Source: Lytechinus variegatus (taxonomy: Eukaryota; Echinodermata; Echinoidea; Temnopleuroida; Toxopneustidae). From it: a stretch of 64,000 bases of DNA. The DNA lies in the NCBI RefSeq assembly GCF_018143015.1, contig NC_054751.1:31200347-31264346 (forward strand), read 5' to 3'. The position numbers were made by a program, and so were the translations under genes. Shown piece after piece: positions 49,513 to 60,487 of the stretch (positions are counted from its first letter, which is position 1; each line of letters opens with the position of its first letter). A model generated the notes under the pieces. It saw only the letters and a list, made by a program, of their open reading frames with translations. It did no database searches and was not told where the DNA came from.

Positions 49513-52500
49513 GATACTAGTATGGTAGTGGATCGTATTACCGAACACTTTTCATGAATTTGATCATATCAAACACATTATTCCATTAAAATTCACCAAA
49601 CTTTCACCATAAATACACAAATACCTACAAAATATAAACATGCAGAAATTGTGCCGAAATTGTTTTTCATTTTTACGACATCAGCTTCCAATCGGACCCC
49701 TCTTCGCAAGTGAAATATTTTGGTCACTTGAAAAGGTATCGTATTACCGAACGTGTGTTTTCTATGGGAAAAGTTGGGAAAACAACAAAGTCACTGATGA
49801 GCTATTTTGACCATATTTTATTGTTTTGAGGATATAAAGACTTCGAAATTGTGTTTTTGATAATTTTTCATCATTTTTCTATTTAAGTTCCCTTTGGAAG
49901 GAAGTTGCAAAGGTTTGAGCCAACGAACGTAGAGGGCAGCAACACACAAGCGTGTTGCTCTAAGGAAGGTCAACTCGATACGCGCATGCAACTGAGCTGC
50001 GCGCATATTTTATTGTTCATGACAACGAAATCAAATGCCGATCCAATACAACAACAAATTAGTAGTGATCAAGAAACGAATATGAAAGAATATGACTACA
50101 ACGATATCAAAGATAACATTAAAAAATATGTTGAGGGATATACATAAATATGAAAACATACTTTGATATTTAAAACTTTACAAATGCAAGTTTCAGGAAA
50201 CTAAAATAATTACCAAATCGGTGATTGTTGTTATCAGCGATTTCACCAGACGGCTGAATAGGTGATTTGCGCCGAGACGATTTTGTGACCACTCGCAAAG
50301 CATTTCGGGATTGAATATGTCCCCCTTATTTTCTCTGGGCTCTTCGCTGAACCCATCATCATTCTATGCTTAAGCTACATTATGCTCCGTCGTCTGCTTA
50401 GATTTCAACCCCCTAGTCTAGCACTGGTACGTACTTGTTCTGCTAGGCGTCGATCAGCATTTATCTGCGCTGCAGTCCATATAGGCCGTGACTCATTTAT
50501 TTATTTATTTATTAGAGCAGGCAGCAATGCCAATGGGTATTAAAAAAAATAATTAACGTATCTATCAGTAGTATGTTATCATTTCTTTTCAACATTTTCC
50601 CCAAAACTTATAAATTTAGAAATACATTCCAATCAGTAATAAGTGAAGTCTACATCTAACATAGATCTTGATCATGTTGATCGATAGACCAAAAGCTTGT
50701 TCAGTCTCTGTATTTTGGTTGCTCTGCTAAACTGCGCTGGCTCACTCACCGATGGAGATTAAAGTAAAATGTCAGAAATTGTTGAATAAATCCCCAGAAA
50801 CGATGGTTATTCCTGTCTAGTTGATCGATAGACCCAAGTCTAGAGATCTAGAAAACTTTATTTGTCTAACTAGACTGTAGACAAATGCTTTGACCAGTCT
50901 CGATCTGTTTGTTGAAGATGTTGTTCCACACTGGATATCTAAGTAGATCTAGAATATATATAGATCTAGCACGTCTTGTTGGTATGAGTTGGTATGAGTC
51001 TATATGCAACAATAAAAAAATACTAAAATAATAATCAACTCAAAACAGACGAATTCCACATTGTCTTTATAGTATAGGACGCCTAAATATAGACCATTTG
51101 AGGGTTGGTCCATGCAAGCTAAGTTTGGTTCAATTAAGGCCAGTCTGCATGGGCTAGCCGCTAGGAGGTTATGATTTTTTAGTCCGTTAAATGCCTACAA
51201 TACAGGGTAAAGTCTAGATCTAGAACTAGAAGATTATATGGTTGACAAGTTACCGTTAGGCATTAGCGTTAGGCATGAAATCTTTAAAATTCAGTCAGAA
51301 AATGCATAAAAATAAAATCACGACGAGCTCAGTCACTTTGCTCTTTCACTTTCGAAATTTATCCAAAAAAAAACGCGTTCTGCCAGCCAAGCCCAGGCCA
51401 TGCAGGCCCATGAAAATTTACCAATTGCAATATGGCAAACAAATTATGTAAAAGTATTTAAACATTGATTGCACAGAATCAATGGTCAAATTAAGATATG
51501 GATGCTGTCTATCAAGTCTACTTTCTACCCAAAATCAGAAATTAAGATGGTCTAATCTATCTAGCCCCCATTTTTAGTCTAGGCCTAGATCTATAAGTAT
51601 AACTAAGGTTTCTAACGCAAAATGAATGTCGATGATGGCACTCTGCAAACGATGTAACTTTTATTGCAATCAATTTCCCTCAATTGGCTGATTTTCTTAG
51701 AAATTATTGAAGAAAACCGGGGAAAATGTGAATAGGTGGCCGTTTATTCAAGCTTTAATTTGGCTTTGGAAGTTTGGTTGCTCAATGATTATCGACCTTC
51801 GACGCGACGCAGCGCCTGCATGCATGGCTGTGCAGCTCAGCGCGCAGCCAATGCAATGCATCCGATGCATGGGTTTTTTTTCGCCGTCCATAGTCTCGGA
51901 CTCGAAGTTGAAATTAGACCCGGATTTCGGGGATGAAGCTTCTTCTATTAAGATTTATAGACTTAAAAGTCAAATGCAATTTAAAATTTGAAATCTGACC
52001 TTGAACAATCATCGTTGATAAACATCAGCCCTGAAGCAATTGCACTTCAAATCAGACCAGGCAAATTAGATGTCATTGTCTATGTTGCTAGAAGATCTAT
52101 GACGAGTCGACTGAAGCCCCAGCGCATCATCAACGTCACTAGTTAGCTACGCGACCGGCCCAGACTCGGCGCACCCAGGCCAGAAAAATGACCTCGATTA
52201 TTACGGTGGTTGTCTATGCATTTATTAGTGGTGCAGCGAAATTCAGCAGAGGAAAATAAGAGATAAGAGGGATCCTCGTCATAGACTTAATATTCCAAAA
52301 TGAGAAAAAATGTCAAAATCATGATTATTTAAGCTAAATAATTTCTTTAAAATTAAAATTAATATTTTTAATATTTCTACCCAGAATAACCGATCTAATA
52401 ATTGTTCATTAAAAAATATTTGAAATTAACAAATGAAAAAAAATCAACTCGACAAATTTCCGAAAAGTCCCCCTTATTTTTTAGTGTGGTCACAAAATTC

Positions 52501-52673
52501 GAGCGGAGTTGACCTTCCTTAGAGCAACACGCTTGTGTGTTGCTGCCCTCTACGTTCGTTGGTTTGAGCGTATTTGATTATTTTCTGACGCATATGATGC
52601 GCGCGTTCGGTAATACAAGGCCGGTCGGTAATACAATCACTCACTATAGTAGTAGCAGATACTAGCAAACAGT
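49513..52673. mobile_element. Older element with GTATTACCGAAC ends, split by a later insertion
   Basis: GTATTACCGAACAC (49533) and GTATTACCGAACG (49740) on the left face CGTTCGGTAATAC (52605) and GGTCGGTAATAC (52623) on the right; ACTAGTATGGTAGTGG and its partial complement near 52650-52670 may be the outer ends. Removing the 2.64-kb insertion would leave a foldback of about 510 bp. The terminal matches are imperfect, so boundaries are approximate. Confidence 0.5.
49920..52562. mobile_element. 2643-bp DNA transposon with identical 57-bp inverted ends and 6-bp target duplication
   Basis: The first 57 bp (49920-49976, starting CCAACGAACGTAGAGGGCAG and ending GGAAGGTCAACTC) are repeated exactly as the complement at 52506-52562. 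TTTGAG abuts both ends (49914-49919 and 52563-52568), a perfect target duplication. Each end contains a small hairpin, GCAACAC/GTGTTGC. The longest internal frame is 94 codons with no recognisable transposase, so it appears non-autonomous. The interior is unusually rich in AGATCTAGA-type sequence (50640-50960, 51210-51600). Six-base duplications are known for superfamilies such as IS3EU and Dada, but the family is not assigned here. Confidence 0.93.
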
Positions 52674-53468
52674 GCGTGCGCAGTAAACAATAGAAAACTC
52701 GTATTTTTTTAATGCTTTTAACATGGATCAGTGCTTTGTCAAATCCGGGATCATTTTCGGACATGGTGGTCAATAGGATGGACCATGGGCTGTCATTGGT
52801 CAAGTATAAATCACCGTTGGGGGTGCGACCGGTGGATAGGGGGGGGGGGGGGCGGGGGATAATACTCGATCGCAAGGGATGTGCCTCTAGATTTTCACTT
52901 TTTGATTTTTTTTTTCTGTTCGTAAAGTCATATGTAGGCCTATATGCCTGAATGACAGGAAGAAAATCCTTATAGCCCCCCCCCCCCCCCCCCCCTCTTT
53001 AAAGTAAATCCATAATGGGTATGCAAGTTCAAAGTTTCAGCAGCACGTCCGAACAGAATCCCAATAGTTTGTTTTTATGTGCATTTTTTTAATAATGATA
53101 AAAGTGATTTTTTCCCATATCTTTGTGTGCTCACATTGACTAATATAAGAATCTTGAATCCAAATAACCTTAATTCCTCCCGTCCCTGGCGTCAGTCGAA
53201 ATAGGCCCTATCGCCTGCATGTGTATTTAAAACACTGATATTAAGTGAGATAAAATAATTTAAGATATTGGATCTGTTATTTGTTTATTTTTATTTTGAG
53301 AGGGGCATTTCTCATGCAGGACCCTGGTGCCCCCAAGCCCCTATAATTTTTTCTAATTTCTTTAAAGCAAACAGCTAGCGACCAATGGGAGGGTCATGTT
53401 TTTTCTCTCTCTCGTCACAAAATCGGCATATCTACATATAGTAGGCCGATATGAATGACATCCCAAGT
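52674..53468. other. Non-coding stretch with homopolymers
   Basis: A G-rich run at 52839-52857 and a C19 run at 52977-52995. No gene; the open frames here depend on the homopolymers. Confidence 0.5.
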
Positions 53469-54643
53469 CAGTGGCGTAGCTACGGGGGGGGGGGCTGGGG
53501 GGCTCGTGCCCCCCCCCCCTGAGATTTGGTGTGCCCCCTACCCCCAGGTGCCCCCAAGAAAAAAATTGGCAGAGCAAAAAAAAGGGGAGAGAAAGAAGAA
53601 AAGAAAAAAGGAAAAGAAGAAAAAAAAGAGGAAAATAAGAGGAGGAAGAAGAGTGAATGAAATAATGTGAGGGGAAGACTTGCAATTAAAAAACAGATCT
53701 TTCATGTTACTTTATAAAATGTTTGCTTGCGCTTCGCGCCAGAATTGGCTGTTCGATGAAATTCATATCATAGGCTGATATGGAGCAAGTTTTGAAGTCA
53801 ATATACAAAACATATTTTAGCTCGATCGGACATCGAGCTTTCATTTACAAATTTAAGTTCTCTGTGAAATGTCCGTTTTATGGTCTACATAACAGCATTT
53901 GAAGCTCACGCTGCGTGCTCACATTGTTTGATTTGACAAGTTCATATTGTCTACGTGTATTTCATTATGTTCCATTAAACAAATGTATTCAGAATGCCCA
54001 GATTCTAGGTCTAAATCTATACGCGATAGCCTGCGTGTTCTTTATTTAAAATGTACTTAAATTATCCAGTTTCACATCAGAATATCATTGTCTGCTCACG
54101 CTTCACGCCAATTGACTATATCCTATTTATGATTTACATGATATGAACAGAGTGTCCCGCTTTTAGGTCTAAAATCTCAATTTTCTTCCTCTCGCGCTTC
54201 GCGCTCGCATCAATTGTTTAGTTACATACCTATCCCACTTATTAATACAAAAATTAGAATTACCAATTTTTAGGTCGGAATGACAAAAATATTTGCTCGC
54301 ACTTCGCGCTCGCATTATTGAAATATATTGGCGTTCGCAAGGAACCATTTAGTTAAATACGAATCTTGTTCAGGATCACACATAACATTTCCCAGAAAAT
54401 TAAGTTTTCAGGAAAAAATACATGAAAACAAAGAAATCATATAAGGCTTATGAGATTATTTTATGTTTAGGTTGTTTTATAAGAATAAAACTAAGAAGTG
54501 ACTGATCGGGGAAAATATAGATATTTCGGGCCCCGTCCCCTATTGGCGAAAGTCGGATCCGCCCTTGTGACACATACACACACACCGGAAAAATGGCCGG
54601 TGCCCCCCCCCCCCGGGAAAAAAATCCTAGCTACGCCACTGTC
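53469..54643. mobile_element. Element with AGTGGCGTAGCTA ends and GCGCTTCGCGC motifs
   Basis: Begins CAGTGGCGTAGCTACG followed by G and C runs, and ends with C and G runs then TAGCTACGCCACTG, an inverted pair about 1.17 kb apart. The interior has several copies of GCTTCGCGC-type motifs (53729, 54190, 54300). Non-coding. The sequence at 59568 (AGTGGCGTACCGTGGGTCAC) appears to be the start of a related element. Confidence 0.75.
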
Positions 54644-55120
54644 CCATGTACGTTCTTTAAAGAATAATTATCATCAGCTACACATGGCTATTTTCTTTAT
54701 ATCAAACACCCTTCCTCTTAAAAAGGGATTTTACTTCCCCACCTTTTTTATTCAATTTATTCGAATCCCATTCAATAAAACTACAAGATACAATATCAGA
54801 GAAATAACAAAACAATTAAACATACATAAATATAAAATGAAATTTGGGAGACTGCAAAAGACCGAAAGGTCTTGACGAGGCAGACCCCGAGTGCCATCAT
54901 GGCAATACATATATATTTTTTATTTCATCATTGGCGACAACCTTTTTACCAATTCGAAAAAATCTATTATTTAATTTCATTATTATTTTATAGAAATTTC
55001 GCCAAACATTGGACTAGATTATATTTTGTGCAATTTGTTTTCTAAGTTGATATTTGTACGCAGTGCTACTGGGGGTGATATGCTTCCGAGCAACAGCTAT
55101 TTATTATGCTTTTATCACCC
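54644..55120. other. Non-coding stretch
   Basis: AT-rich. GACCGAAAGGTCTTGACGAG near 54859 looks like a short stem but I cannot assign it. Confidence 0.4.
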
Positions 55121-55129
55121 CGGGTGGGT

Positions 55130-55308
55130 GTTTCATAAAGCTGTTCGTAAGTTAAGAGCGACTTTAAGAACGACTGGTGATCCTTTCTCATGGTAAATTA
55201 TATTCACCATTAATGTTCATTGGTGATTATTTAGCACGTAAGAAAGGTTCATCAGTCGTTCTTAAAGTCGCTCTTAACTTACGAACAGCTTTATGAAACG
55301 GCCCCCTG
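55130..55308. mobile_element. Short MITE, TTCATAAAGCTGTTCGTAAG family, copy 2
   Basis: Arms TTTCATAAAGCTGTTCGTAA and its complement TTACGAACAGCTTTATGAAA, with the GACTTTAAGAACGACTGGTG pair inside. Same family as 11989-12155 with a different centre. Confidence 0.92.
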
Positions 55309-55533
55309 CTCCATTCTGTATTGTTTGTTTTTACCATGTATAATGTCATCTATGTTTGTATCATGATTTGGTCAAATAAATAATAATAATTCGACAAATT
55401 TGAAACATGATCATATACTTTTAAGTCCATATGTTATAATATAGGCCTATATATATATTATGCAGATTTGGTTTGTTTCATTATTATGTAGGTTTATTAT
55501 TTGGAAGCATTAAAATTTCATGTTGGTTTTATT

Positions 55534-55800
55534 AAGTGGAGCGCCTCTGGCAGTCTCGCCTGCATTATACGCGATTCAATGTAGCAGCAGTGCTGACTTT
55601 GAAAAACGACTATTGAATAATCATTCACAAAAAACACCATTCATATGATGATGAAATACTATTCACTGACCCTATATGAAACTTGACCTTAATCGTGTGA
55701 CCAAAAGACTTGTGCAAGACGATTAGTGATACTTGATTGCCCTTATGTCCATATTTCATGAAATAGATCAATAAACATTATATGGCAATTAAAAATGTCT
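55534..55800. repeat. Truncated third copy of the TGACCTTTGACC tandem-unit repeat
   Basis: Starts AAGTGGAGCGCCTCTGGCAG and continues with CTCGCCTGCATTATACGCG and the CAGTGCTGACTTTGA segment, then a single diverged unit. No intact TGACCTTTGACC remains; the right part is missing. Confidence 0.78.
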
Positions 55801-56625
55801 AAAAAGCAAAGTTTTAGGCAGTCATTTTTGTTTAAACAAAAAAAAAACTGTTAGGTCACGTATTATGGCATAGGTATACATATCAATTCGAAAGTCTATC
55901 TATGTTCTCCGGCCTCATGCTTTTTCTTCTTTTTTTATATTCCTCTACTTAAAAAACAGAGTGAATGGTCGCCTCCCACCCCCCCCCCCCTTAGCGCCAC
56001 CCTGGTAGCAACAACGGTTTGATGATAAGATAAGGGGAAGGAGAGAAAGATCAACACATTTGACCACCCTGGGGCAGCAGACTATATCGTTCATATTCTC
56101 CGTCTAATCTCAAAATTTATAGGTTCCTGACATTTACCAACAGAGGGAGTTTGCAAGCAATATAGATGAAGGGATTGATTAACCATGGAGATATAGCTCC
56201 ATAGACATGATGGATATACAATGTTTCAATTCAAACTCACCCACCCCCTCCCTTTCGCCCCTCCCCTACGAGGTGGGAGCAGAGGGAAATATATGTAGGG
56301 GCTATTTTGATATTAGAGTTTGTTCATTGGTTTTCTGAGACTTTTTTGAATTGCTAGGTTTAGTCTTTTACTTCATTTTTTTCTTACAACAATTTATTTG
56401 CAGCAGACCGTCATCGATCAATCGCCCCATCACCCTCCATGCAGCCCTTATGTTTCCTTCTCCTTATTTATCAAAAGGTGGATGAGCTGGTTCAAAGTCA
56501 CAGGGTCAGCAAAATGAAGCAGGTTGGCACTAGACAATGACTGTCCCTCTCTTTATTTTCACCCCCCCCTTCTCGGTCTGTCTGTCTCGCTTTCTCCAAA
56601 ATTCTTTCTATCGTTCTCTCTCAAT
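55801..56625. other. Non-coding stretch
   Basis: No gene, RNA or repeat ends recognised. C-run at 55980-55991, CT-rich near 56250 and 56560. Confidence 0.45.
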
Positions 56626-56840
56626 ATGTCTACCTATCTATCTATACCTATCTATCTATCTATAATCCGTCCATCCATCCATCTATCTATCCATCCATCT
56701 ATATATCTATCTATCTATCCATCCATCCATCCATCCATCCATCCATCCATCCATCCATCCATCCATCCATCCATCCATCCATCTATCTATCTTTCTATCT
56801 ATCTATCTATCCATCTATCTATCTATCTATCTACATGTCA
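56626..56840. repeat. (TCTA)n / (TCCA)n compound microsatellite
   Basis: About 215 bp of tetranucleotide repeats with a nearly pure ATCC core at 56718-56782 flanked by ATCT. It yields a spurious Ser/Ile/Pro/His-rich frame. Confidence 0.95.
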
Positions 56841-57523
56841 CATCTCTCGTTCCTTTCTTCATCTTTTGTAAGTCATCCTTTTTTCTTGATTTCTACTACT
56901 GTGAGTCTTAAAGTCTGTCATCCCTTATTTTTGTTCCGTTTTAGTTCTCTCTTCTGTCATTCCTGTTTTCTGCGACTCTCCATAATTAAGCAGCCAAAAA
57001 TTCCTGCTACTTATGGAGTGTATAATCCCAATCCGCTGAAAATATGGAAAACTGTAAATCTTTTCTGATTTAAATGAACACTCCTCCTGACTCCTTGACG
57101 TTGTACCCCGGAAGTATTTCCCGAGGGTGATGCATTATCTCCTCTTAGGAGTAAATACCCTTCCTATTTACTACTCTTTTGAATCCCTCTTAAGATGTCA
57201 GAATATTAATGCCGGATATTAATATTGCCTGTGGGATGTGAGCATAGGGGTTGGACTGGTTTCTAATAGTTGTTTGAGCACGCCATGGCATATATTGGCT
57301 ACTGCTAAGTTACTGCCTTTTCTTTTAAAGAGAAAATATCATCTAATCCTTGAAATTATAGTTTTCAAGAATGGGAAATTCTTTTTTCTTTATAAAAAAT
57401 CTTTTATATACGTGTGTATATATAGTGTACTATATATTTTCTATAACATTCTATCTTTATTCCATTACTCTTTCACCCCCCCCCCCCCCCCGAAAAATGC
57501 CTTTTAAGAAAGATCGCCTGGTT
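56841..57523. other. Non-coding stretch
   Basis: AT-rich, T-rich; TATATACGTGTGTATATATA near 57405; C15 run at 57477-57491. No gene seen. Confidence 0.45.
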
Positions 57524-57532
57524 GACCATAAT

Positions 57533-58016
57533 CGCATACATTCGTAATTCCGAAGCTTCGGATATTCCGAAGGTCCGTTATTCCGAAGGTTCGTATTTCC
57601 GAAGGTTCGTAATTCCGAAGGTTCGTTATTCCGAAAACGAAATGAGGTTCGTAATTCCGACGGTTCGTTAGTCCGAAAACGAAGTGAGGTTCGTAATTTC
57701 GAAGGTTCGTTAATCCGAAAACAAAATGAGGTTCGTAATTCCGAAGGTTCGTTAGTCCGAAAACGAAATGATTAACGAACCTTATTTCGTTTTCGGATTA
57801 ACGAACTTTATTGCGTTTTCGGATTAACGAACCTTCGGAACATCGAACCTTAATTCGTTTTCGGATTATCGAACCTTCGGAATAACGCCACAAATGTTCG
57901 GATTAACGAACCCTTTTACATTTTCGGATTAACGAACATCGAGGTATAGGCAATTTACGTGTTTCGGAATTACGAACCTTCGGAATAAAGAACCTTCGGA
58001 ATTACGAAGTGTAACC
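57533..58016 (+). mobile_element. TTCGTAATTCCGAA palindromic-unit element, copy 2
   Basis: Flanked by exact 9-bp direct repeats GACCATAAT (57524-57532 and 58017-58025). Ends CGCATACATTCGTAATTCCG and (complement) GGTTACACTTCGTAATTCCG act as terminal inverted repeats. The body is a chain of GGTTCGTTAATCCGAAAACG-type units that flips orientation near 57775. Opposite orientation to copy 1 at 8487-8956. A 9-bp duplication is compatible with Mutator-like transposition, but no transposase is present. Confidence 0.92.
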
Positions 58017-58025
58017 GACCATAAT

Positions 58026-59567
58026 ATACTCACCACTGTTTACAGTCTTAAATGATTTCAGTAAATTGTTTAAAATTCTGTAATCCGCGAATAACTTCCC
58101 ATGATTTTATTTTTCGAACATTTATATTTTGAAACAAGAAGAACTTTTTTTCTTTGTTACCTGTCATGTGGTTTTACAAAATTTGGCTTTCTGAATGGTA
58201 CTTTAATGCTTGCTCCCTTGTATTTTTTGCATATGATAGCTCCACGCTGCTGTATCAGGGGCTCGTTACACAAAGCTTACATAGTAATTATCGTAGAATT
58301 TCTTTAAAGATTGATTGCATGGATCACAATGTACAATACATCGTGAAATTCAAGCTTACGATCAATCGCTAACATTTGTGTCACGGGACCCTGATGTTTA
58401 TTCATTTATTCACCGATATTCAATATATGAAGATTTTTTAAGGCCTACAAAGGGCATTACACATTGTAATGTAAATAAAAGTGTTTAAAATATGTGGAAA
58501 GAGAAGAACACACTAATAAAATCAAAGAAGCCGCCATCAATTTTAAGCTTAACCGCCCACGATGGCGGTCTCCTGCGTTCATAATGTTATTGTTATTAAA
58601 AAGTAAAGTTTATGCTCACATTATTATTTTTCATTATGTATTATGACTATATTTATTTTGTACATTGTATGTGTAAACACACTTGATTATTACGTATTGT
58701 ATTATTTTGAATGCACTAAAACAAACAAATAAACAAACAAATAAGTGACACAATATTATATTGGACAGATATTTTGCAGTAATTCTCAAAGAAGACAAAA
58801 AAATGCAAGGGATTGGGGAATCCAAGTGAAAGAATGAAAATGTGATCAATACTTGGGAGTGTATGAACAAAATGAAATGCAGATTACCTAAACCCGGCGC
58901 CTTCGGCATCTACGAATCGCGTCGCCACTTAAGTCGATGCGCGCCAAATCCTGTGCAGAAAATGTCCCGATATCTATCGATCACACAAGTGTCGTCTGCG
59001 AAATACTCTTTTTTAAGGGCATATGAACCAACAATACGTTATAAGTCTTTAACTAATCATATTTGGCCAGGCTTGAATATTACCCATAATGTAACATTAT
59101 CAGCGTAGTAATTGTTCTCTTTAGAATGGCAATCCGTCGCATATAATAAGTTGGATGTACAAAGTGATTAATATTAAAAACCCAAAATGTATTAAGGATA
59201 TTGTGCGCTGAGGAACAATAAATTTCCAAACTAGATAAAATTTAACTAACCGTCCCCTTTACATTGATCAACCTCGAACCGAATACTATAAAAGATAATT
59301 TTGCTATCGAGGCTCTGTCATTTGGAATGCATTTTTTTTCCGATAAGTAAACTCACTTGATTCATTTAAAAAAAAACACTGGAGATTGATTTCCCTCAAT
59401 TCGATAAGGTTTTAAGATTTCCATGAATACTTTATGTTGTTATTAGTCTATTAGTGATTTTGATTTCTTTTTGTTGTTGTACTTTTTTCTCATTGATATT
59501 ATGTTCATTTTGTTGAATACTGTATGCATTATTGTTTTGTTGTGTTTTTAACTTCTGATGATACAGG
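58026..59567. other. Non-coding stretch
   Basis: Contains CCGCCATC/GATGGCGG partners near 58530-58567 (short hairpin) and (AAAC)n at 58722-58745. CTAAACCCGGCGCCTTCGGC near 58889 is locally GC-rich without a supported exon. Confidence 0.45.
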
Positions 59568-60195
59568 CAGTGGCGTACCGTGGGTCACGGCATTGGGGGG
59601 CACCAGCAAAAAATTTGAGTCACTTAAGTGAGCGCGCGAAGCGCGCCCAGTTACCAGGTATACTGACCTAGTAGAGACATTTTACGGACAGTGCCATTAA
59701 ACGGATATTATCTCACTGATCAAATAATGCGAGCGCGAAGCGCGAGCTTAAAATTTTTGATATTCAGACCTAAAAAGGGACATTATGATCAATCTTTTGT
59801 AATCATGATATGTATCTGTTTCGCTAAATAATGCGAGCGCAAAGCGCGAGCTGAAATTTTTGAAAATATTGACCCTCCAAACAGGAAGATTTAAGGACTA
59901 CATTTTAGGAATCCATTAAGAGTATGCACATTTCACCATAGTCATCTAATGCGAGTGTCAATAAGCACTAGCTGATTTTATTAGAATAACTTTTAAACAT
60001 GCTCATAAAGCACTTGTAATCATGATTAACATACCTATCACACTAGTCAAATCTTGCGAGCGCGAAGCGCAAGCTGAAAATTTAGGAAATTCAGACCTGA
60101 AGAGGGGCATTTTTAAGGCTTGTTTGTAGGAATTCATGGAGACCATACGTAGTTCACTTACCAAATGATGCGAGCGCGTAGCGCGAGCTGAAAAT
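59568..60195. repeat. Tandem units around GCGAGCGCGAAGCGCGAGC
   Basis: Starts AGTGGCGTACCGTGGGTCAC, then GCGCGCGAAGCGCGCC, and repeats the motif GCGAGCGCGAAGCGCGAGC in intact or diverged form at about 59729, 59832, 59950 (decayed), 60057 and 60168, roughly 100-120 bp apart, usually followed by TGAAAATTTT and TTCAGACCTRAARRGGG. Same motif as in the K2P intron (4048, 4267) and at 53469-54643. Confidence 0.8.
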
Positions 60196-60199
60196 TTTG

Positions 60200-60475
60200 C
60201 CTGAACCACTGAATAATTCCACATGGTCAGGGAGGAATTAAACTTTCTTTCACAGGACAATGAGGAGAAAATCAGAATATTTCGTATATAAAATACAAAA
60301 GAAGAAGTGTGTGGAAGACGACATTAGTCCGTTCATTAGCACACCTAACAGGATATGCATTGAGCGAAGTTTTGAAATGTCATCTGATTTCGATGAAATT
60401 TTCAGTGTTATGCTTCTTGGATTTTTCTGTTTATTAACATCAACTTTTAGTTGGGGTGAACTTGTCCAAAATAAA
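60200..60475. mobile_element. MITE, TTAAAGGACAAGTCCACC family, 3' part, copy 6
   Basis: Has the GGTCAGGGAGGAATTAA centre and the right arm with GATGAAATTTTCAGTGTTAT, ending GGGGTGAACTTGTCC. The left arm is missing and the right tip is lost near the LINE start. Confidence 0.75.
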
Positions 60476-60487
60476 CCGTTTTTTTAA

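Noticed and set aside
50209-50330. Candidate upstream exon for the cysteine-rich gene (minus strand, donor at 50209)
   Set aside because: The phase fits, but it lies inside the recent 2.64-kb transposon and has no independent support.
53362-53685. Lys/Glu-rich and Pro-rich frames near the poly-G run
   Set aside because: These are purine-rich low-complexity sequence at the start of the AGTGGCGTAGCTA element.
56524-56871. Ser/Ile/Pro/His repeat protein
   Set aside because: It is a TCTA/TCCA microsatellite.
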